DNA of 64,000 bases from Toxoplasma gondii ME49 (GCF_000006565.2 NC_031476.1:1-64000), one strand, 5' to 3'. Shown: positions 26,201-38,460, counted from the first letter of the stretch. Translations and numbers: made by a program. The notes: generated from the sequence alone by a model not told the origin.

Positions 26201-26992
26201 ACCGCTATGTGACGAAGTGACGCAGCTGCGATTGTCTCAAACGCGCGACTCACCTCGCTCTCATCAGGGCTCCTTGCCACAGAGATAAGAGCTGCCAGAA
26301 AGAACATTCCCCAGAAACAAGATGCGTAGGAGTAAATATTTCTGCCCGTCTTCAAGTGACTATAAGTGTGTCTGGGTTTCGCTGCTGTGTGCGTAGAGGG
26401 CGCGTTTCGACTGTTCTCGTCTACGGTATCCCAAGAGTGGGAGAAAGAAAACTTGTTTGCCCAGCTGGCGTCCTGGACAGGAAAGGAAATGGTCCTTGCT
26501 CCGTCCCTTGAGGAGCAAGCTGCTGTTCCTCCTGCGCAGCCCGCGTACGAGACGGTTTACGGAGACGAGGAAGACCGGATCTACCGCATTCACGTTTCAG
26601 GCCGCCACTCATCGCCTCAGGAAGTGCTCTACGTGGGAGGCATTCCATCGACAGTGAAGCCTCAGCAAGTCCACGTGCTGGGGCCGACTGTCTCTGACGA
26701 ATCGAGACGAGTGATCCATCCCGTTCGCCATCGGTCTCGCACAGCGCCGTCATCGGAAGCCGCAAGTGCAGCAGCAGAGAGCTCAGACGAAGATCCTTTA
26801 CCTGCTGAAAATGCCACAGCTTTTCTCGGCGTAACACCCCAGGAGGAAGAGTCCGATGCGTATAAACACACGCTCGATTTCGATGCGGTGTCTCCACGCA
26901 AGAACAAAAACAAAGAGAACAGGATCTCAGCTCCGCTCAAGCAGAGCGACACTTTGATCGAAGAGAGTACCAGCAAAACTAGCGAGCTTTAA
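20265..26992 (+). CDS. Large secreted protein of unknown function, 15-17 exons
   Basis: Exons that keep frame: 20265-20364, 20651-20764, 21191-21418, 21808-21855, 22052-22354, 22744-22791, 22951-22980, 23282-23440, 23537-23905, 24041-24079, 24380-24748, 24919-24948, 25264-25385, 25725-25983, 26397-26992 (937 residues). Two more 36-base exons (21621-21656, 22557-22592) have good splice sites and would raise it to 961. Exon 1 encodes a signal peptide: MAIKN, a hydrophobic core GLLVLLTLAC, and probable cleavage near residue 26. Then comes a Pro/Ser/Arg-rich disordered part built from a duplicated exon set, two or three helical segments (in 23282-23905, 24380-24748 and 25725-25983), and an acidic Ser-rich tail. 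Almost all introns are phase 1. No transmembrane anchor, GPI signal or known domain is seen. A secreted effector or dense-granule or vacuolar protein is a guess from architecture only. ATG 20265 starts the signal peptide. Confidence 0.75.
20903..20949 (+). other. Possible alternative terminal exon of the secreted-protein gene
   Basis: After a strong pyrimidine tract and AG (TTTCTTTCTTCAG), a phase-1 reading continues exon 2 for 15 codons and stops at TAA 20947-20949. If used, it would give a short secreted protein of about 86 residues. Skipping it gives the long form. Sequence alone cannot decide whether it is used. Confidence 0.3.
21343..21836 (+). repeat. Direct repeat copy 1 (494 bases) in the secreted-protein gene
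   Basis: Identical to 22279-22772 except one G/A difference near the end (AGCTTGG versus AACTTGG); offset is 936 bases. It covers the 3' part of one exon, a whole intron (with a possible 36-base exon) and the start of the next small exon. The 150 bases upstream are also related but more diverged. Confidence 0.95.
22279..22772 (+). repeat. Direct repeat copy 2 (494 bases) in the secreted-protein gene
   Basis: Partner of 21343-21836. Intron identity equals exon identity, which points to a recent duplication or gene conversion rather than selection on the protein. Confidence 0.95.
25092..25241. other. AT-rich insert in an intron, candidate organellar DNA fragment
   Basis: About 150 bases of nearly pure A/T (runs of A, TTATAATATAAAT and similar) lie inside an intron whose neighbours are close to balanced composition. 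It is not a simple TA microsatellite; the sequence is complex. Apicoplast genomes have this composition and coccidian nuclei are known to carry many organellar fragments, so a plastid-derived insert is plausible. No plastid gene was recognised in translation. Confidence 0.4.
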
Positions 26993-27377
26993 GGACGCAG
27001 CAGCAGAGGATCGCTCAACGGTGAGGGGTGAGGAAAGTCTTGTCTCAACCTTCGGTGGACGTGCAACTTTATTCCACCCTGGGGTAGACGGGCGTGTAAC
27101 GACCTGACAGCTACAGAACCAACTTACAGCTGCCCGTATACAGCTTGCCGTCTTCTGAGTTCGTAGTCCCGTTCAAAAAGAGCTCACGGCTCTGGTGACA
27201 ACATAAATCGATGTCGGGAACGAAGGATAGCACATCTTTATTATATGTGGATACTTATTCAATAGGACTTGGGGTGTTCTGCTCCACTGCCTGATCTCAG
27301 ATGTCGGCTCCACAGCACCTTCCTCTGTATTCTGCGGCTCTTCCGTTCGTCTTCATCTTTCCCCATTCGTTCTTTGC

Positions 27378-28196
27378 ATGTGCGCTTTTGCTTCTCGTGC
27401 CGCTCGCTGTGTGAGTGCTAGTCACGCTTTCACGCGTTTCCTTTGCCCCTGCACTTACTGTCACTGTGTGCTGTGTGTTTCGCGGGGTTTCCACTTTTCT
27501 TTACTCCACCTTTCTCAGGCGACCCACCCTGTTTTGAGACCACTGCTTTTGGGCAAATCCGGTCAAGCGACACCCGTGGTCCGTCCCGCAGCCCTCGCGC
27601 ATCCCCCCCGTCTTCGTCCTCTCCCCGCCGTTGTCGACACGCCACTGAGCGCGTCTTTCTTTCCTGTTCCTTCGCTCTTCTCTCTCTTCTTCGCTTCCGA
27701 GGCAAACGCCGAAACCTTCTTGTCCTTTTCGCCCACTCTTCTGCCCACTCGACTCGGGACCGCCTCTTGTCGAGGCATTTCCACGCGACCCGAAGCCGAC
27801 GAAGCTCTGCGGGTCTTGTCTTTCGAGTCACGCACTTCGTCAGAGAGGTGGCCGGGGCACTCCGCATTTGCCGCCTTGTTTCGCCTTACAGTCGAGGAAA
27901 GGGAAGAAGCCGCGGTTGGGACGCCCCCCAGAGCTTGGACCCGCGTAGAGCGGCGCATGCCCCCGCGGCACGAAGCTGGCAAAGACAGCGTCACAGACAG
28001 AAATAATCTTGCTCAGAGGTCGCGAAAAGAAACAGCGAGAAACAAGAACGGAGGACAAGAGAAACGACAAGCGTCCGCCGAGGAGGCCGCTGCAGGACAA
28101 CAGGGCTGGGATGAGGAATCAAGAGAACTAACCCGGAGGTATCGAACAGTCTCTGCCGAGCGCTTCGGCCGAGTCGATGTGCGTACGAACCAATAG
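27378..28196 (+). CDS. Hypothetical protein (uncertain single-exon ORF)
   Basis: 272 codons open from ATG 27378 to TAG 28196 in GC-rich sequence. The first half is hydrophobic and Ser/Pro-rich, the last 90 residues are strongly charged and end RFGRVDVRTNQ. The N-terminus, rich in Arg, Ser and Ala without acids, could act as an organelle presequence, but no domain is recognised. Overlapping minus-strand ORFs (27430-27867, 27563-27994) are also long and cannot be excluded. It lies between the 3' end of the secreted-protein gene and the 3' end of the CDK gene. Confidence 0.3.
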   Translation: MCAFASRAARCVSASHAFTRFLCPCTYCHCVLCVSRGFHFSLLHLSQATHPVLRPLLLGKSGQATPVVRPAALAHPPRLRPLPAVVDTPLSASFFPVPSLFSLFFASEANAETFLSFSPTLLPTRLGTASCRGISTRPEADEALRVLSFESRTSSERWPGHSAFAALFRLTVEEREEAAVGTPPRAWTRVERRMPPRHEAGKDSVTDRNNLAQRSRKETARNKNGGQEKRQASAEEAAAGQQGWDEESRELTRRYRTVSAERFGRVDVRTNQ

Positions 28197-29434
28197 TTCT
28201 CATCGTGCACCCGCGGATCTGTCCACCTCTTCTTAGTGGAAAGCACTACTACGGTTGTCTGGACAAGACAACGGCGAAACGGAGGAGCACGATCCAAATA
28301 CAGCTCACTGCATGAGTTGCGTTGATATGTTTTGTTCTCCGACTTTGCTCGGATTGTAGTCACTGTTTTAAAAACCTTGAGTCAAACATGTAGGCGCCTT
28401 TGTGCACCTAAGTTTCCTTGCTTTGTGTTTAGGAGACATTTGAGATCATGAAGAACGCGGTAGACTCGAAACCGAATTTTTTTTACGCCCCTTTCCATCC
28501 ACAACTCTGACCGTGGGTCTATGCCTCGCGGCCTTCCCGCCGCTGCTTGCCGCGCTTCTCAGTGTTGCTTTCCACACTAATACTCCGCTCTTAGAAACAC
28601 AAGACCTCCGTCACACCCGTTCTCGACCAGATCTCGATATCGACGTCAGATTTACCTCGTCCCATCACAGTTCGACACACAAAACTTTTTGCATGCGCAC
28701 ATGAGTTACGACTGCATATCCAGATCCACACAGACACATTTATTACTATATACGTATGTACGTATGAATACGTGTGTGCATATGCACCTGTTACCATCAC
28801 CTTCGTCGTACTTTCAAACGACAGCAAGACTTTGCAGAAAGCAGCTGCATGCATCCTTTCAGACCCTGTTCAACTGCAGAAATCTGCCGCAATACTTAGA
28901 CCTACGAAGACCGGACTTTGAAACTGAGTTACAGCTACTCAAGCCGAACGGGGACTTGCAACAGACATGTGCTCCTCTGTGCATCTCTAAAGATGTCGCC
29001 GCAGTCCTGCGACGCGTCTGAAGAACTTGTGAGAATGGCCTAAAGCGATCAGAGCATACGCGGGTTTGAACTGTGGTGGTACATGACCCTTTCCTCGCAC
29101 GTTCTGGTCAGACCAGCTTGGTATGACTTCTCAGGCACTGCGACTAATGTTTTTCTCTAGATGCAAGCAGTGTATCTACACGGTGCTCCACCTGAACTCA
29201 AAGACGACGGACACCGAAAACGCCGCACCCAGCAGTCCCAGAAGAAGGGACGGGGAAGACAATACCGGGAACATGTGGGTTTCGCGAAGATTCGTTGGTT
29301 GCACATTTACGCATATACGCTCCTCTAGGCGACAGACTAGAAAGCTCCTGCTTCTCCTCCCAAGCGGAAAGAAGCGACATGTATCCACATTTACGTGGAT
29401 GTCGAGAACACCTTCTTCTCAACACAGATTCGCA
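28197..29434. other. Intergenic, no recognisable gene
   Basis: Contains a short TA/GTA-rich stretch at about 28735-28790 and many short ORFs on both strands. Probably the 3' UTR region of the CDK gene on the minus strand. Confidence 0.4.
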
Positions 29435-32400
29435 TCACATTTTCTTTTCTCCACCTTGAAGCTCACCATCTCGCAGCGGAGCCGCGTAGGAGTTCGCTGC
29501 ACTCGAAGCGGAAAGTGAGGTGCTTCCAGAAGCGGCAGAGGGTGCAACAGACCGCCTCATTCGGGTCAGAATGCCTTGCACCTTCTCGCCCTTTGCTCTC
29601 TTCTCTGTCAACATCTCTTCTCGCGAGGAGTCGGCCCCCTGTGAGTCTCGCGCTCTCAATGCCTTGCTAGAATACTCCCCACACTCTTCCTGTTCAGCGG
29701 CGCCGGTCCCCACAGTGGGTCCGAAGGAAAGCTGCGCCGCGTCTTGGGAGCTGTCGAGCTCTTCAAGCGAAGGCATTGCTCCCGACGCCGTCGGTCTGCA
29801 GCGAAGATGTCCGGCAAGCTCTGCAAGATTTCCATGGAGAGAATCTGGCTCTTGTTTGCCAAGCGAAGTCGAGGACGCGCCTGCCTCGGTCTCGCCCTCG
29901 GCCGTCTCTGCCCCGGCCTCTCCTGACCGACTCAAACATGGACGCTGGTGATTCAACGCGTCTGCTCTGTCTTTCAGATCGAGAGCGGAGGAAGAGCCGA
30001 AGACGCCTGCGCGCGGATGCACAAGGAAGAAGACGGAAGACAGAAAAAATGTGAACATCGCAGGGGGAGTGGCAGAGTTCAAAGGGAAACACCGAATCAA
30101 CAGAACGCGAGACACAAAGATTTAGAAGCAAAAAAGAGCCGGCCAATTGCATGCGCACACTCTGCACGAGAGTTGACACCTCTCTCCCTCCAAAGCCCTT
30201 TGAGCCAGGTGTATGTACACCTGGATCTGCTTCTGAGGACACAACGCGTGTTTGCTTCCTCTTCCGTACCTGAGGGAGCGAGTTGTCGCCGTTTCGGCTG
30301 CCGTCGCTCCTCGTCTTCTCTCTGTTCCTCTCGTTCATCTTTGCGGTCGCCTTGCACACTTCCTTCTTTCGTGTATCCCCCCTTTTCGACCTCGTTTTCT
30401 CTGCCGCTGCCGAGAAGGAAAGGCAGGACCAGCGAAGGAGAAGAAGAGACGCGGTGTCTCCTCTTCTCACCTACAGACGGGGGATGAAAGAACTCATTTT
30501 CGTCCTTCTTCTCGTCGCCCTTGATCTCTCTTCGCGGCCCCTGTCCGAGTGTATCGACACTGTGCGCCTCCTCGTCGACCTCCATCTCCGCGTCTCCCCG
30601 CGCAGCCTCGTCTCCCACCCGGCGACTCTCCCTGTCTCCTTGGTACGCGGTAGTCAGCCCATGGAACTCTTCCTTTCGCTCGCGACTTGTCTCCCGCGGC
30701 GCCTCAAACAGCAGGCGACAGGATAGCATTGGAAACGAACTTAGAGGATTCGCAAGAAGACGCTGGGCCACTTGCACAGAAAAGGCTGCAAAATCGCTCT
30801 CCTCTCCCTCCCGCTGCCGTCCGCTCCGCCGCCCTTGCACGCGTTCTCCCGCGCAAGTCTCTCCAACTGCGCCAGACGAAGGCCGCGAAGAACTTGAGAG
30901 CGACGGCGCCCGGGGCTCGCCACTGGTCTGTTGCGCACTCAACAACCGAGACGCGACCGGAAGAGAAAAAGAAGGTGCACAGTCCATCGAAGGCTTGGCA
31001 CCCAGCTGTTCAGAAGAGAATCCTGACGCGACGGAACTCGCCGGTCGCCGCTCTGTCTGGCTCGGCACCCGGCCGCTCGTCGAAATCGGCGCGGCCCTCT
31101 CAGCGGTACGTACACCGGAACCCACGGACTCTTGAGCGGGCGCCCGCTTCGCCGCCAGCGGCCCTGCAGCGGCTTCTTCTCCGTCGCCTTCCTTCGCAGA
31201 GAGGCCGAGCGGCGGAATGGACTTCTTCGCTTGCGCTCTGGGCAAATCAGGGGGGCAATTTTCATCGGGAGAAGCCAGCGAACAGACAGACGAAGAATTC
31301 AAGTCCCTTCCAGAAACGCGGGTGTTCTCGGCTGGACATAGAAAACGCGCAGAACGTGAAACTGCAGACTCGCTCGAAAGTGGCGAGTTCACGCGACACC
31401 TGGGAGACGAAGAAGTCGTTGCCGGCCCGACTGGAGAAGAGGAGGACGGAGGCGAAGGAACAGGACGAGAACGTCGCCGGCGCATCTGAGCTTCTTCTGC
31501 CGCCAGCACTGAACGCGCAGAGAAAAAAGGAAACCCGGACAACAGAACTAGCAAAATTCCTCACTGTAGGATGTTTCTGGATTCCCTGTCTCTTCTCAAC
31601 AGTCCTACATTCTCTGCTGTTTCGTTGCTTTTCTGCTTCTGTCCTGTCCGATGGTCTCTCTCTCTCTCATTTCCGTACACTCTCTGTTCTCGTCTTTTTC
31701 CTTCTCTCTCTCGTCGCGCACCTGCTTTCCAGTAGTCGATTTTCTCTTGATCCCGGAAGCATCCGACCTCTCTGAACACACGGTTGATTCGCTGGAGCAA
31801 CGCGCCTTTGTAATTCCGTTGGCAGATCACGTGCGACAGTCTGGTTGTTTTGAGAGTGTACGGCCTTCGGCGCTCCATCGCTTCGAATGTTTCCTCGCCC
31901 AAACGAAACTTCAACACATCCAGATACCAGTTGTGAACGCCCACGCCGTCCAGCTGTTGAAAGCAAACGTCCGTAAACCTAAAACACATACAAGAGAAGA
32001 CAAAAAACAAGTGCTCTGTCTCAACTTCGCTCCTGCTTCCCGTATATGTCCTCACCCCTTTAACTCATATACATACATATATATATATGTATATGTCACT
32101 ACATGTCTGCCTACTGATGTAAATCTAGGTGCCCATTAAACACACACGTATAGATAGATAAATAGGTTATGAGCGCCTGCGGTTCTTACCACTGATGACT
32201 GAGAGCTTCGGCTGCGGTGATTCGTCGGTGCGGATTGTAGTCGAGCATTCGAGCGAGGAGGTCGAGCCCATCGAGGTCGAGTTTGCCTTGGAGAACTGCG
32301 TTCAAGTTCTGTCGCTTGTCGTGCTCCGAGAAAAAGTGGCTCTCAGATAGGTTTCGGAAGGGGTAGTGCTGAAGTCTAAAGGGAGACGAAAAAACACAGT

Positions 32401-35400
32401 GGAAACGCCCATTTATCTCATTTGCTTCTGTCTCCCCATCCCCTCTCTTGCTGTCTCTGCTTCTCCCCACTTCGTCTCTCTCTCTCTCTCTCTTTCTCTC
32501 CTCTGTCTTCTCCTTCGTTTACTGTCTCTGCTACCCTCCAGCTTACCGACAGCAGTTCGTCCACTCTTCCTCTGTGGGGGTTCCCAGAACTTTCGTAACG
32601 CGGATGAGGACCTCGAACTCCTGTGTGCCTTTGAAGAGCGGAGTTCCTCGAATCATTTCCGCCAGGATACACCCTGCACTCCATAGGTCCACTCCGAGGC
32701 CGTAATGAGCAGCCAAGCCGTTCTGAAAAAAAGTGAAAACACTCAAAGCTCTGGGGCTCTGCAGACCCGAAACGGCATTCAAGATGCACAAACATCAGAT
32801 TCTCTTTGCTGCTCTCCTTCCTCAAGTTCGTTAGCAGACGGCATGCGGACCTGATTCTCGCTGAGGTGGCACCTGCTCGCGATGAACGCTTTTCATGCCT
32901 TTGTGTTCAACACTCGACCCTCCTCATTGCCGTGGAAGGAGTCAAAAAAACATAAGGTGTCTTCGCCTCCGATGTCTCCCGGAAAAGCTGGAACGTTTCA
33001 AACGTCAACACAGGAAACAGAAGACTGACACCTTCACACCAAAAAAGGTATGCAGAGTTCCTCTCTGCACGGAATCCTCGAGTTGAAGCGACAGCCTCCC
33101 GGAGAAAAAAAAGCATACGGGAAAAACAGTGCACATGCACTGCTCGACACAAATCTCTGAATACACAGAGGACGAAAAGGAACACTCAACTCCAGAAGCA
33201 AACCGCACACATTCCTGCAACTACACAAACATACACACACATATGCATGCACATACATATATATATATACATACATACACGTCTATACGACGTACATGTA
33301 TACCTTCACATACACACAAAGATATATATATATATATATAATATAGATCTATACCTGCATCCATACATACTGCATGCTCACATGTATGCATCACCACTGG
33401 AAGGTCTGTACGATCGGTCCATTATGGAATGTGGCAACGTAGGCGACTTCGTTGCTTACTTCGTTTGCGTATTTGGCGCGGTCTCTGTCATTTGCGGGTT
33501 GAATTCTGCCAAGAAGAACCTCGAGAGAGCGATAGTAGATCGTGCACACAGTGGGTGTGATATCCCCGACGTTGTAGCGGAGCTCACGACAGAGACCCAA
33601 ATCCCCGATCTTCAGGACGGCTGTCTCAGGGTCGGTTCCCGTCAACATCAAGTTGTCGGGCTTGAGATCTCGATGACAAAGCTGAAAAGAAACGAGAACA
33701 AGGTTTTCAGCATCTGCAGCAGTGTGTCGGTTTCACAACGCGTTGTCTCAAGGACAGACGCGCCACGACAGAAGAGAGAAGGCATTTACCGAGTGTCTGC
33801 GCAGACTGATTTTCCTATGTTCCTTTTCTTCCGGCAACTCTGTCTAGGTCGAACCTTCCGCGGTTTGAGACCGCGGTGTCTCACAGGCTGTACGCGACCC
33901 CTTCGTAGCGAAGAAACAAAACATGCAGCTCCGAGAAGGAAGGTCTTTGTAGAACGAAGCAGATCCCATCCCCATCCCCTCCCCCCCCGGTGAAGAACGG
34001 CGTGAGAGATGCACGCAGCGAGGAGAGACCCTCTACGCAGAGAGCCGCGCCAACCCAGTCGAGAGAAAACCAGCAGTCGGTTTCGAGAGAGGACGCAAGT
34101 TCTCTGTGTGCAACTCGTGACTGTTACATTTTCGCTGTGAAGAAAGGCGAGACCGTTGAGAAGCTGGAAGGCAAGTCGCTTGACGTGACGGAGCGGCAAC
34201 CCCCAGCTGAGTGGAGGTGGCGAGCCTGTGCCACTCTCCTGATTTCCCGCAGACTGTCGATGCATCGCGAGAAGTTTCTTCAAGTCCCCGCCGGGACAGA
34301 ACTCGTAGGCCGCGAAGACAAAGTTCTGCTGCGGCTTCAGCTCCTCTTTCTGAAGCTGTTCCTGCAAGTGAGAAAACTGCTGAGAGGACAACGCGCTCTG
34401 CTGATTTCGCGCCCAAGTCAAGCGCTGCTGGTTGATCGCTCGCGCCAGACGCGGCAGTGGATCCACGAACAGCGACTCCATCCGCACCACGTTCGGGTGG
34501 TGCCCGCAGCCCTGCGGAACGCAGAGACACACGAGAGGACACAGAGACAGAAGAAAAGTCGCGCGAGAGAAGATAAGAGTGCACACTCCACCTTCAGAAG
34601 AGGAGAACGAGGAGATCACGAGGCCGCGCAAGGACAGCAAGAAAGAAAAGACGAGAGAGAATCCGGAGAAGATGAGGGAGACAAAGATCACCAAAAGGAG
34701 GACGGCCAGACTGAGAACGGCGCGGAGAAGAGACATCAGAGAAAAGCAAAGAAGAGTCGACGTTGTCGGCCCTCCTTAAGTGAAATCCCTTGTGTATCGT
34801 CATTCATGCAAAGTAACTGACTACTTAGGACGGATACAGTCCAGATATATCTTACCGCAACCGCCGAAAGTTCTCTGACCGTCGTGCAGCTGATGCCTTC
34901 TTCCATGATCGTCCGGGTCTCATCTTTATAATACTTCACAGCGTAAAAGTTCCCCTTTGTTTTCTTCTCACTGCCCTCCTTAGCAGACGCGTCTTCGCCG
35001 TTCGTTGCTTCGGCTGTCGCCTCTGCAGTGGATATGCCGGGCCTGTCACGAGCGCGAGCAGAACCCCGGTCGTTTTCTTCCTCCTCTTCCTCAACAGCTT
35101 TGTAAACATCGCCATAGGTTCCTCCGCCAAGACGTTCTACCTGCACAGGAAAGAAAAGAGACAGGCAGACTCCGCGAGAGCGTGGCAGGCGGTGGAGAGG
35201 AAGGCAACGGGTACCTGGCGACTAGGGAAAGAAAGGTATTTTAAAGACGAGAAAAGGGAGCTCTTGTCTCAACAAAGACGAGAAAGGGCGGCACACGGGG
35301 CGAGAACGACGGGAGAAGACGCAGCCGGAGAAGGAGGAAACAAGCTCCTCACTCCTGGAGGGGACTACGTTAAAGGGAAAAGAAGCCGATTTGGAGGCAG

Positions 35401-35866
35401 GAAAAAGCAAAGAGAGGCATTCGCGACCCTCGAAGAAGACTGGAGAAGGAAGCAAGAGGGAAAGCAGGCGGAAGAAAAGGAAGAGCGCGAGAAGAGACGC
35501 ACATGCGTCGTGCCTTCTGGAGAAGAGATGAAAACGAGAAGCCGGACCTCATCGGCATAACTCACTGAGAAGGAGGAAAGAAACAAGTCAGAGCCAGCGA
35601 GAAAAGTGAACTCGAGTCGAGAGCGACTACACACTCTCGCTGCCTAGTGAAGAGCGGCAGAGCGGTGAGGAAAGAAGAGCGAGGAGAGACGCACGAACGT
35701 AGGGAAGGAGAATCGTCTTTCCGCTAGGGGAATCGAGACAAACAGACGGGAAGACCTCTCCTCTCACCAGCCGGAGTCGGCGCTCGACGCTAGGCCCATT
35801 GACGGACGTCGTCCGAAACGGCACGACCTGGTCAATGAGGTCCGCTTTGAAGTCATCAAGACTCAT
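29435..35866 (-). CDS. Divergent CDK-family protein kinase with long disordered C-terminal tail
   Basis: Nine exons keep frame: 35866-35768, 35140-34856, 34511-34128, 33681-33460, 32722-32547, 32375-32190, 31978-31722, 31508-30471, 29970-29435, giving 1060 residues. Kinase marks: Gly loop GGGTYG (38-43), Lys102 in FYAVK, the C-helix SCTTVRE (117-123) in the place of PSTAIRE, HRDLKPDN (259-266), DLG at 283-285 instead of DFG, T-loop TVCT (300-303), and YYRSLE where CDKs have WYRAPE. Later LWSAGCILAEM and the DYNPHRRITAAEALSHQW block complete the fold near residue 450. Two inserts stand out: about 45 acidic/Ala residues between the Gly loop and Lys102, and a Gln-rich one before the hinge. It resembles CDK8-like and other coccidian Crk kinases, but I cannot assign a subtype. 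Residues after 540 are low-complexity Ser/Arg/Glu. An in-frame Met upstream at about 35950 would add 28 residues; ATG 35866 is preferred because the CDK-like N-terminus begins there. Confidence 0.85.
33245..33360. repeat. TA/CATA-rich microsatellite in CDK intron
   Basis: Alternating TA with CA and GA steps, including a pure TA stretch at about 33322-33342. Open reading here (IYIYI) is an artefact of the repeat. Confidence 0.9.
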
Positions 35867-37612
35867 CTCGAAGAAAGAGAGCTTCTCAATTGAAGGGGGG
35901 AAGAGAGGCCACAGAAAGAGGCCTGAGACCTCTTGACCTCTTTCCTGCAAGCCGAGAGAGTGGAGAGCAGGAGAGGAAATCTGCCTTTTCCCCGCACTTT
36001 CCGCGGGAGAGGTCAGAGCAAGACTATGCGTCTTCTGAAGAGGTGCGGATACACCCCAGCCCCGAAAGACCCCGGTGCATGTACGCTGCCTTCCAGGTGT
36101 ACATACACCTCAGTGACTCGAGCTAGGCAAACTGACTCTGAAGAAGCATTGATCGGATCATGGCTTTGCCGTTTTTCTCGCAACGCACACGCGGCGGAAG
36201 TCCCTGTCGAGCGCATCTTCGTTCTGCGGACTCCCAGGGGAACCGCCGAAGACTCCACTTCCCCGACAAACTCACGCCTTTCGACTTCGAGGAATCCTTG
36301 TGGAACGGAAGCCACCGAACAGTGGGTTCCGTCGGCGGAAGATGGCGACAACGGCGCTGCGGCGACGGACGCTCTTCGCTTGAAAGCGTCTACAGCTTCC
36401 GGAGCGCGCACGCTCGCTGGAAGGCGGCTCTTTGCTGAGAGTCGGAAGGTTTAGGCGACAGTCCACCCCGAGTTCCTCTGAAGATGGCAGCCGAGACCAG
36501 CGGGGATTCGCACCTCCCGCTTCTGCTACAAAGACAACACGGCGGTCGTGCGCTGTCGGAAGACAAAAGGCCGCCGCAGCGAGGCTGAGGAGGCAACACC
36601 GGCGGAGGCTGGAACGGCCGCACGAGTGGCAAGATTCGAAGAAAGGAGACAGTGGCTTTTTAAGAACTCTTTCTTCGGTTTCTGCCGTTCGCCGAGACTC
36701 GACCGCCACGACCTTTCCTGTCTGGCAGCGCCAGCACACAAATAGCAGCTTTCGCGGGAAGAAGCTCCAGCTCCGCTCAGGGCGTCGACCCTGGAAAGTG
36801 TGTGTTGGTAGCGAAGAATTAGGTTTCACGTTGAAACAGCACAGACGACAAAGGAAAACCGGGAAGCGGCGCCCGCAGAAAGCAAAGACAGACACTCTCC
36901 ACGGCGCGTTTTAGGGTTCGTGGCCGACACCCAAAAACACCTACGTGCGCTGTACAGACACCTCGAGCTCGGCGACTCTCGCGAGGCGAGCAGAGCGGAT
37001 TCGTGTGCACACAAGAAACACATTCTCCGCGGTTTTCGGCAGCAGACAGGGAACGAAAAGAGGAATTCTCGCCGCCGGAGAAACCGTGCGCCGCAAACGC
37101 CCCCTTGCGAGGGAAAGACGGGGACGGCTGGCCGCTTAGTGCTTTCGAGCGTCGCACAGAGGGGGGTGACCCACGAGGAAAATACACAGTGGGGGAAGGA
37201 AATTGCACACCGGACAACGGCGCTCTTCTTCGGCTCTTCTTCAGACATCTGTTCCTTCCATTTCCAATTCTCCCTTTCCGACTCACGGGGGAATGCTGAG
37301 GGGTCTTTCTGAAAAACGAAACTGCTGCGGGTGTCGAGCGAGACAGCTCACTTCCTGCCTCTTGAAAAGCTGCTCTCCGTGGAGAACGCGTCCTCCCTTC
37401 CGCGAAGCGAACTCCCGGCGCTGGGTCGCTTCAAGCCCTTCAGTAAGACGCGCCTTTGAGGGGAAATATATTTTTTTCAATAAGAAGAAAGTGCGCCAGA
37501 CCAAAGGCACATGGAAACGTCGACGAAGGCAAACGGCGTAGATAGACGGTGAAACAGACACAACAAACGAAGACGGTCCGGCGCTACACTATGGAGGCAA
37601 AGGACCAGTTAC

Positions 37613-37614
37613 AA

Positions 37615-37651
<37 letters not shown>

Positions 37652-37652
37652 T
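37613..37652. repeat. TA microsatellite
   Basis: (TA)n interrupted once by G, upstream of the CDK gene. Confidence 0.95.
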
Positions 37653-38267
37653 ATGAATGTGTACTGGAGGAAACAGACAGAGGTACAGATGTGGGGAAAA
37701 CTGAAGGAGTTACTGGAGTGGAAGAAAAGCAGCCACGTGCATAAATGTATGTATTTGGATATGTGTGTCTACGTATGTGTGTGTGAAGAGAAAGCAGTTA
37801 CACTCTTGAAGAATGTAGAAAGAAGAGACAGTAGCAAAGCTGTGGCCTTTACAGAAGTTGGAAGAGAGGCAAGGTTTACCGCGCTCTGGAGACTCAGGGA
37901 CGGAAACGAGGAGAAAGAGACACGTTGCTTCGCACGTGGACCCTGCGAAAGCAACCGTTTGGGCGACCAAGAAAAAAACATCTCGCACTTTGTTCCTGAG
38001 GCAGTCCGCGTTTGAAATAGCCTTCTGCTTTTCAGAAAACACCGAAGGAAAGTCGAGTTCGTCGCCCGCGACTCGGTCTCGCAACTTGCACAGAAAACGC
38101 AGAATTCGAAAGAACCGACTCGTAGGAATCTAAAAGCGAGAGCTGTAAAAAATTGCCGGAAACAAGTGGCTAGCACAGGGGTGTTCAAAGCAAATGTGCG
38201 AGAAGTGAGAGGCTCTGAGACAGGCTTTCTCACAGCTTCATAGGAGTGCCAGAAAGGATCCTAGAGA

Positions 38268-38460
38268 TATAGGCATATATATATTCTGTATATATAGAAT
38301 ATACACGTATACTGTGTATATAGAGAGAACATATACATATATATAGACAGATAGATGCAGGCAGATATGTAAATACAGAAAGTACGTATGTATATAGAAA
38401 TGTAGGTAGATACACAAACATATGAGAAATATATATACATATATAGAGACAAATAATATG
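38268..38460. repeat. TA/GATA-rich low-complexity region
   Basis: Mixed TATATA, TAGATA and ATACA steps over about 190 bases. Confidence 0.9.

Noticed and set aside
30687..31775. 362-codon plus ORF opposite the CDK tail
   Set aside because: Antisense of the low-complexity CDK exon 8, whose frame links by phase to the kinase domain.
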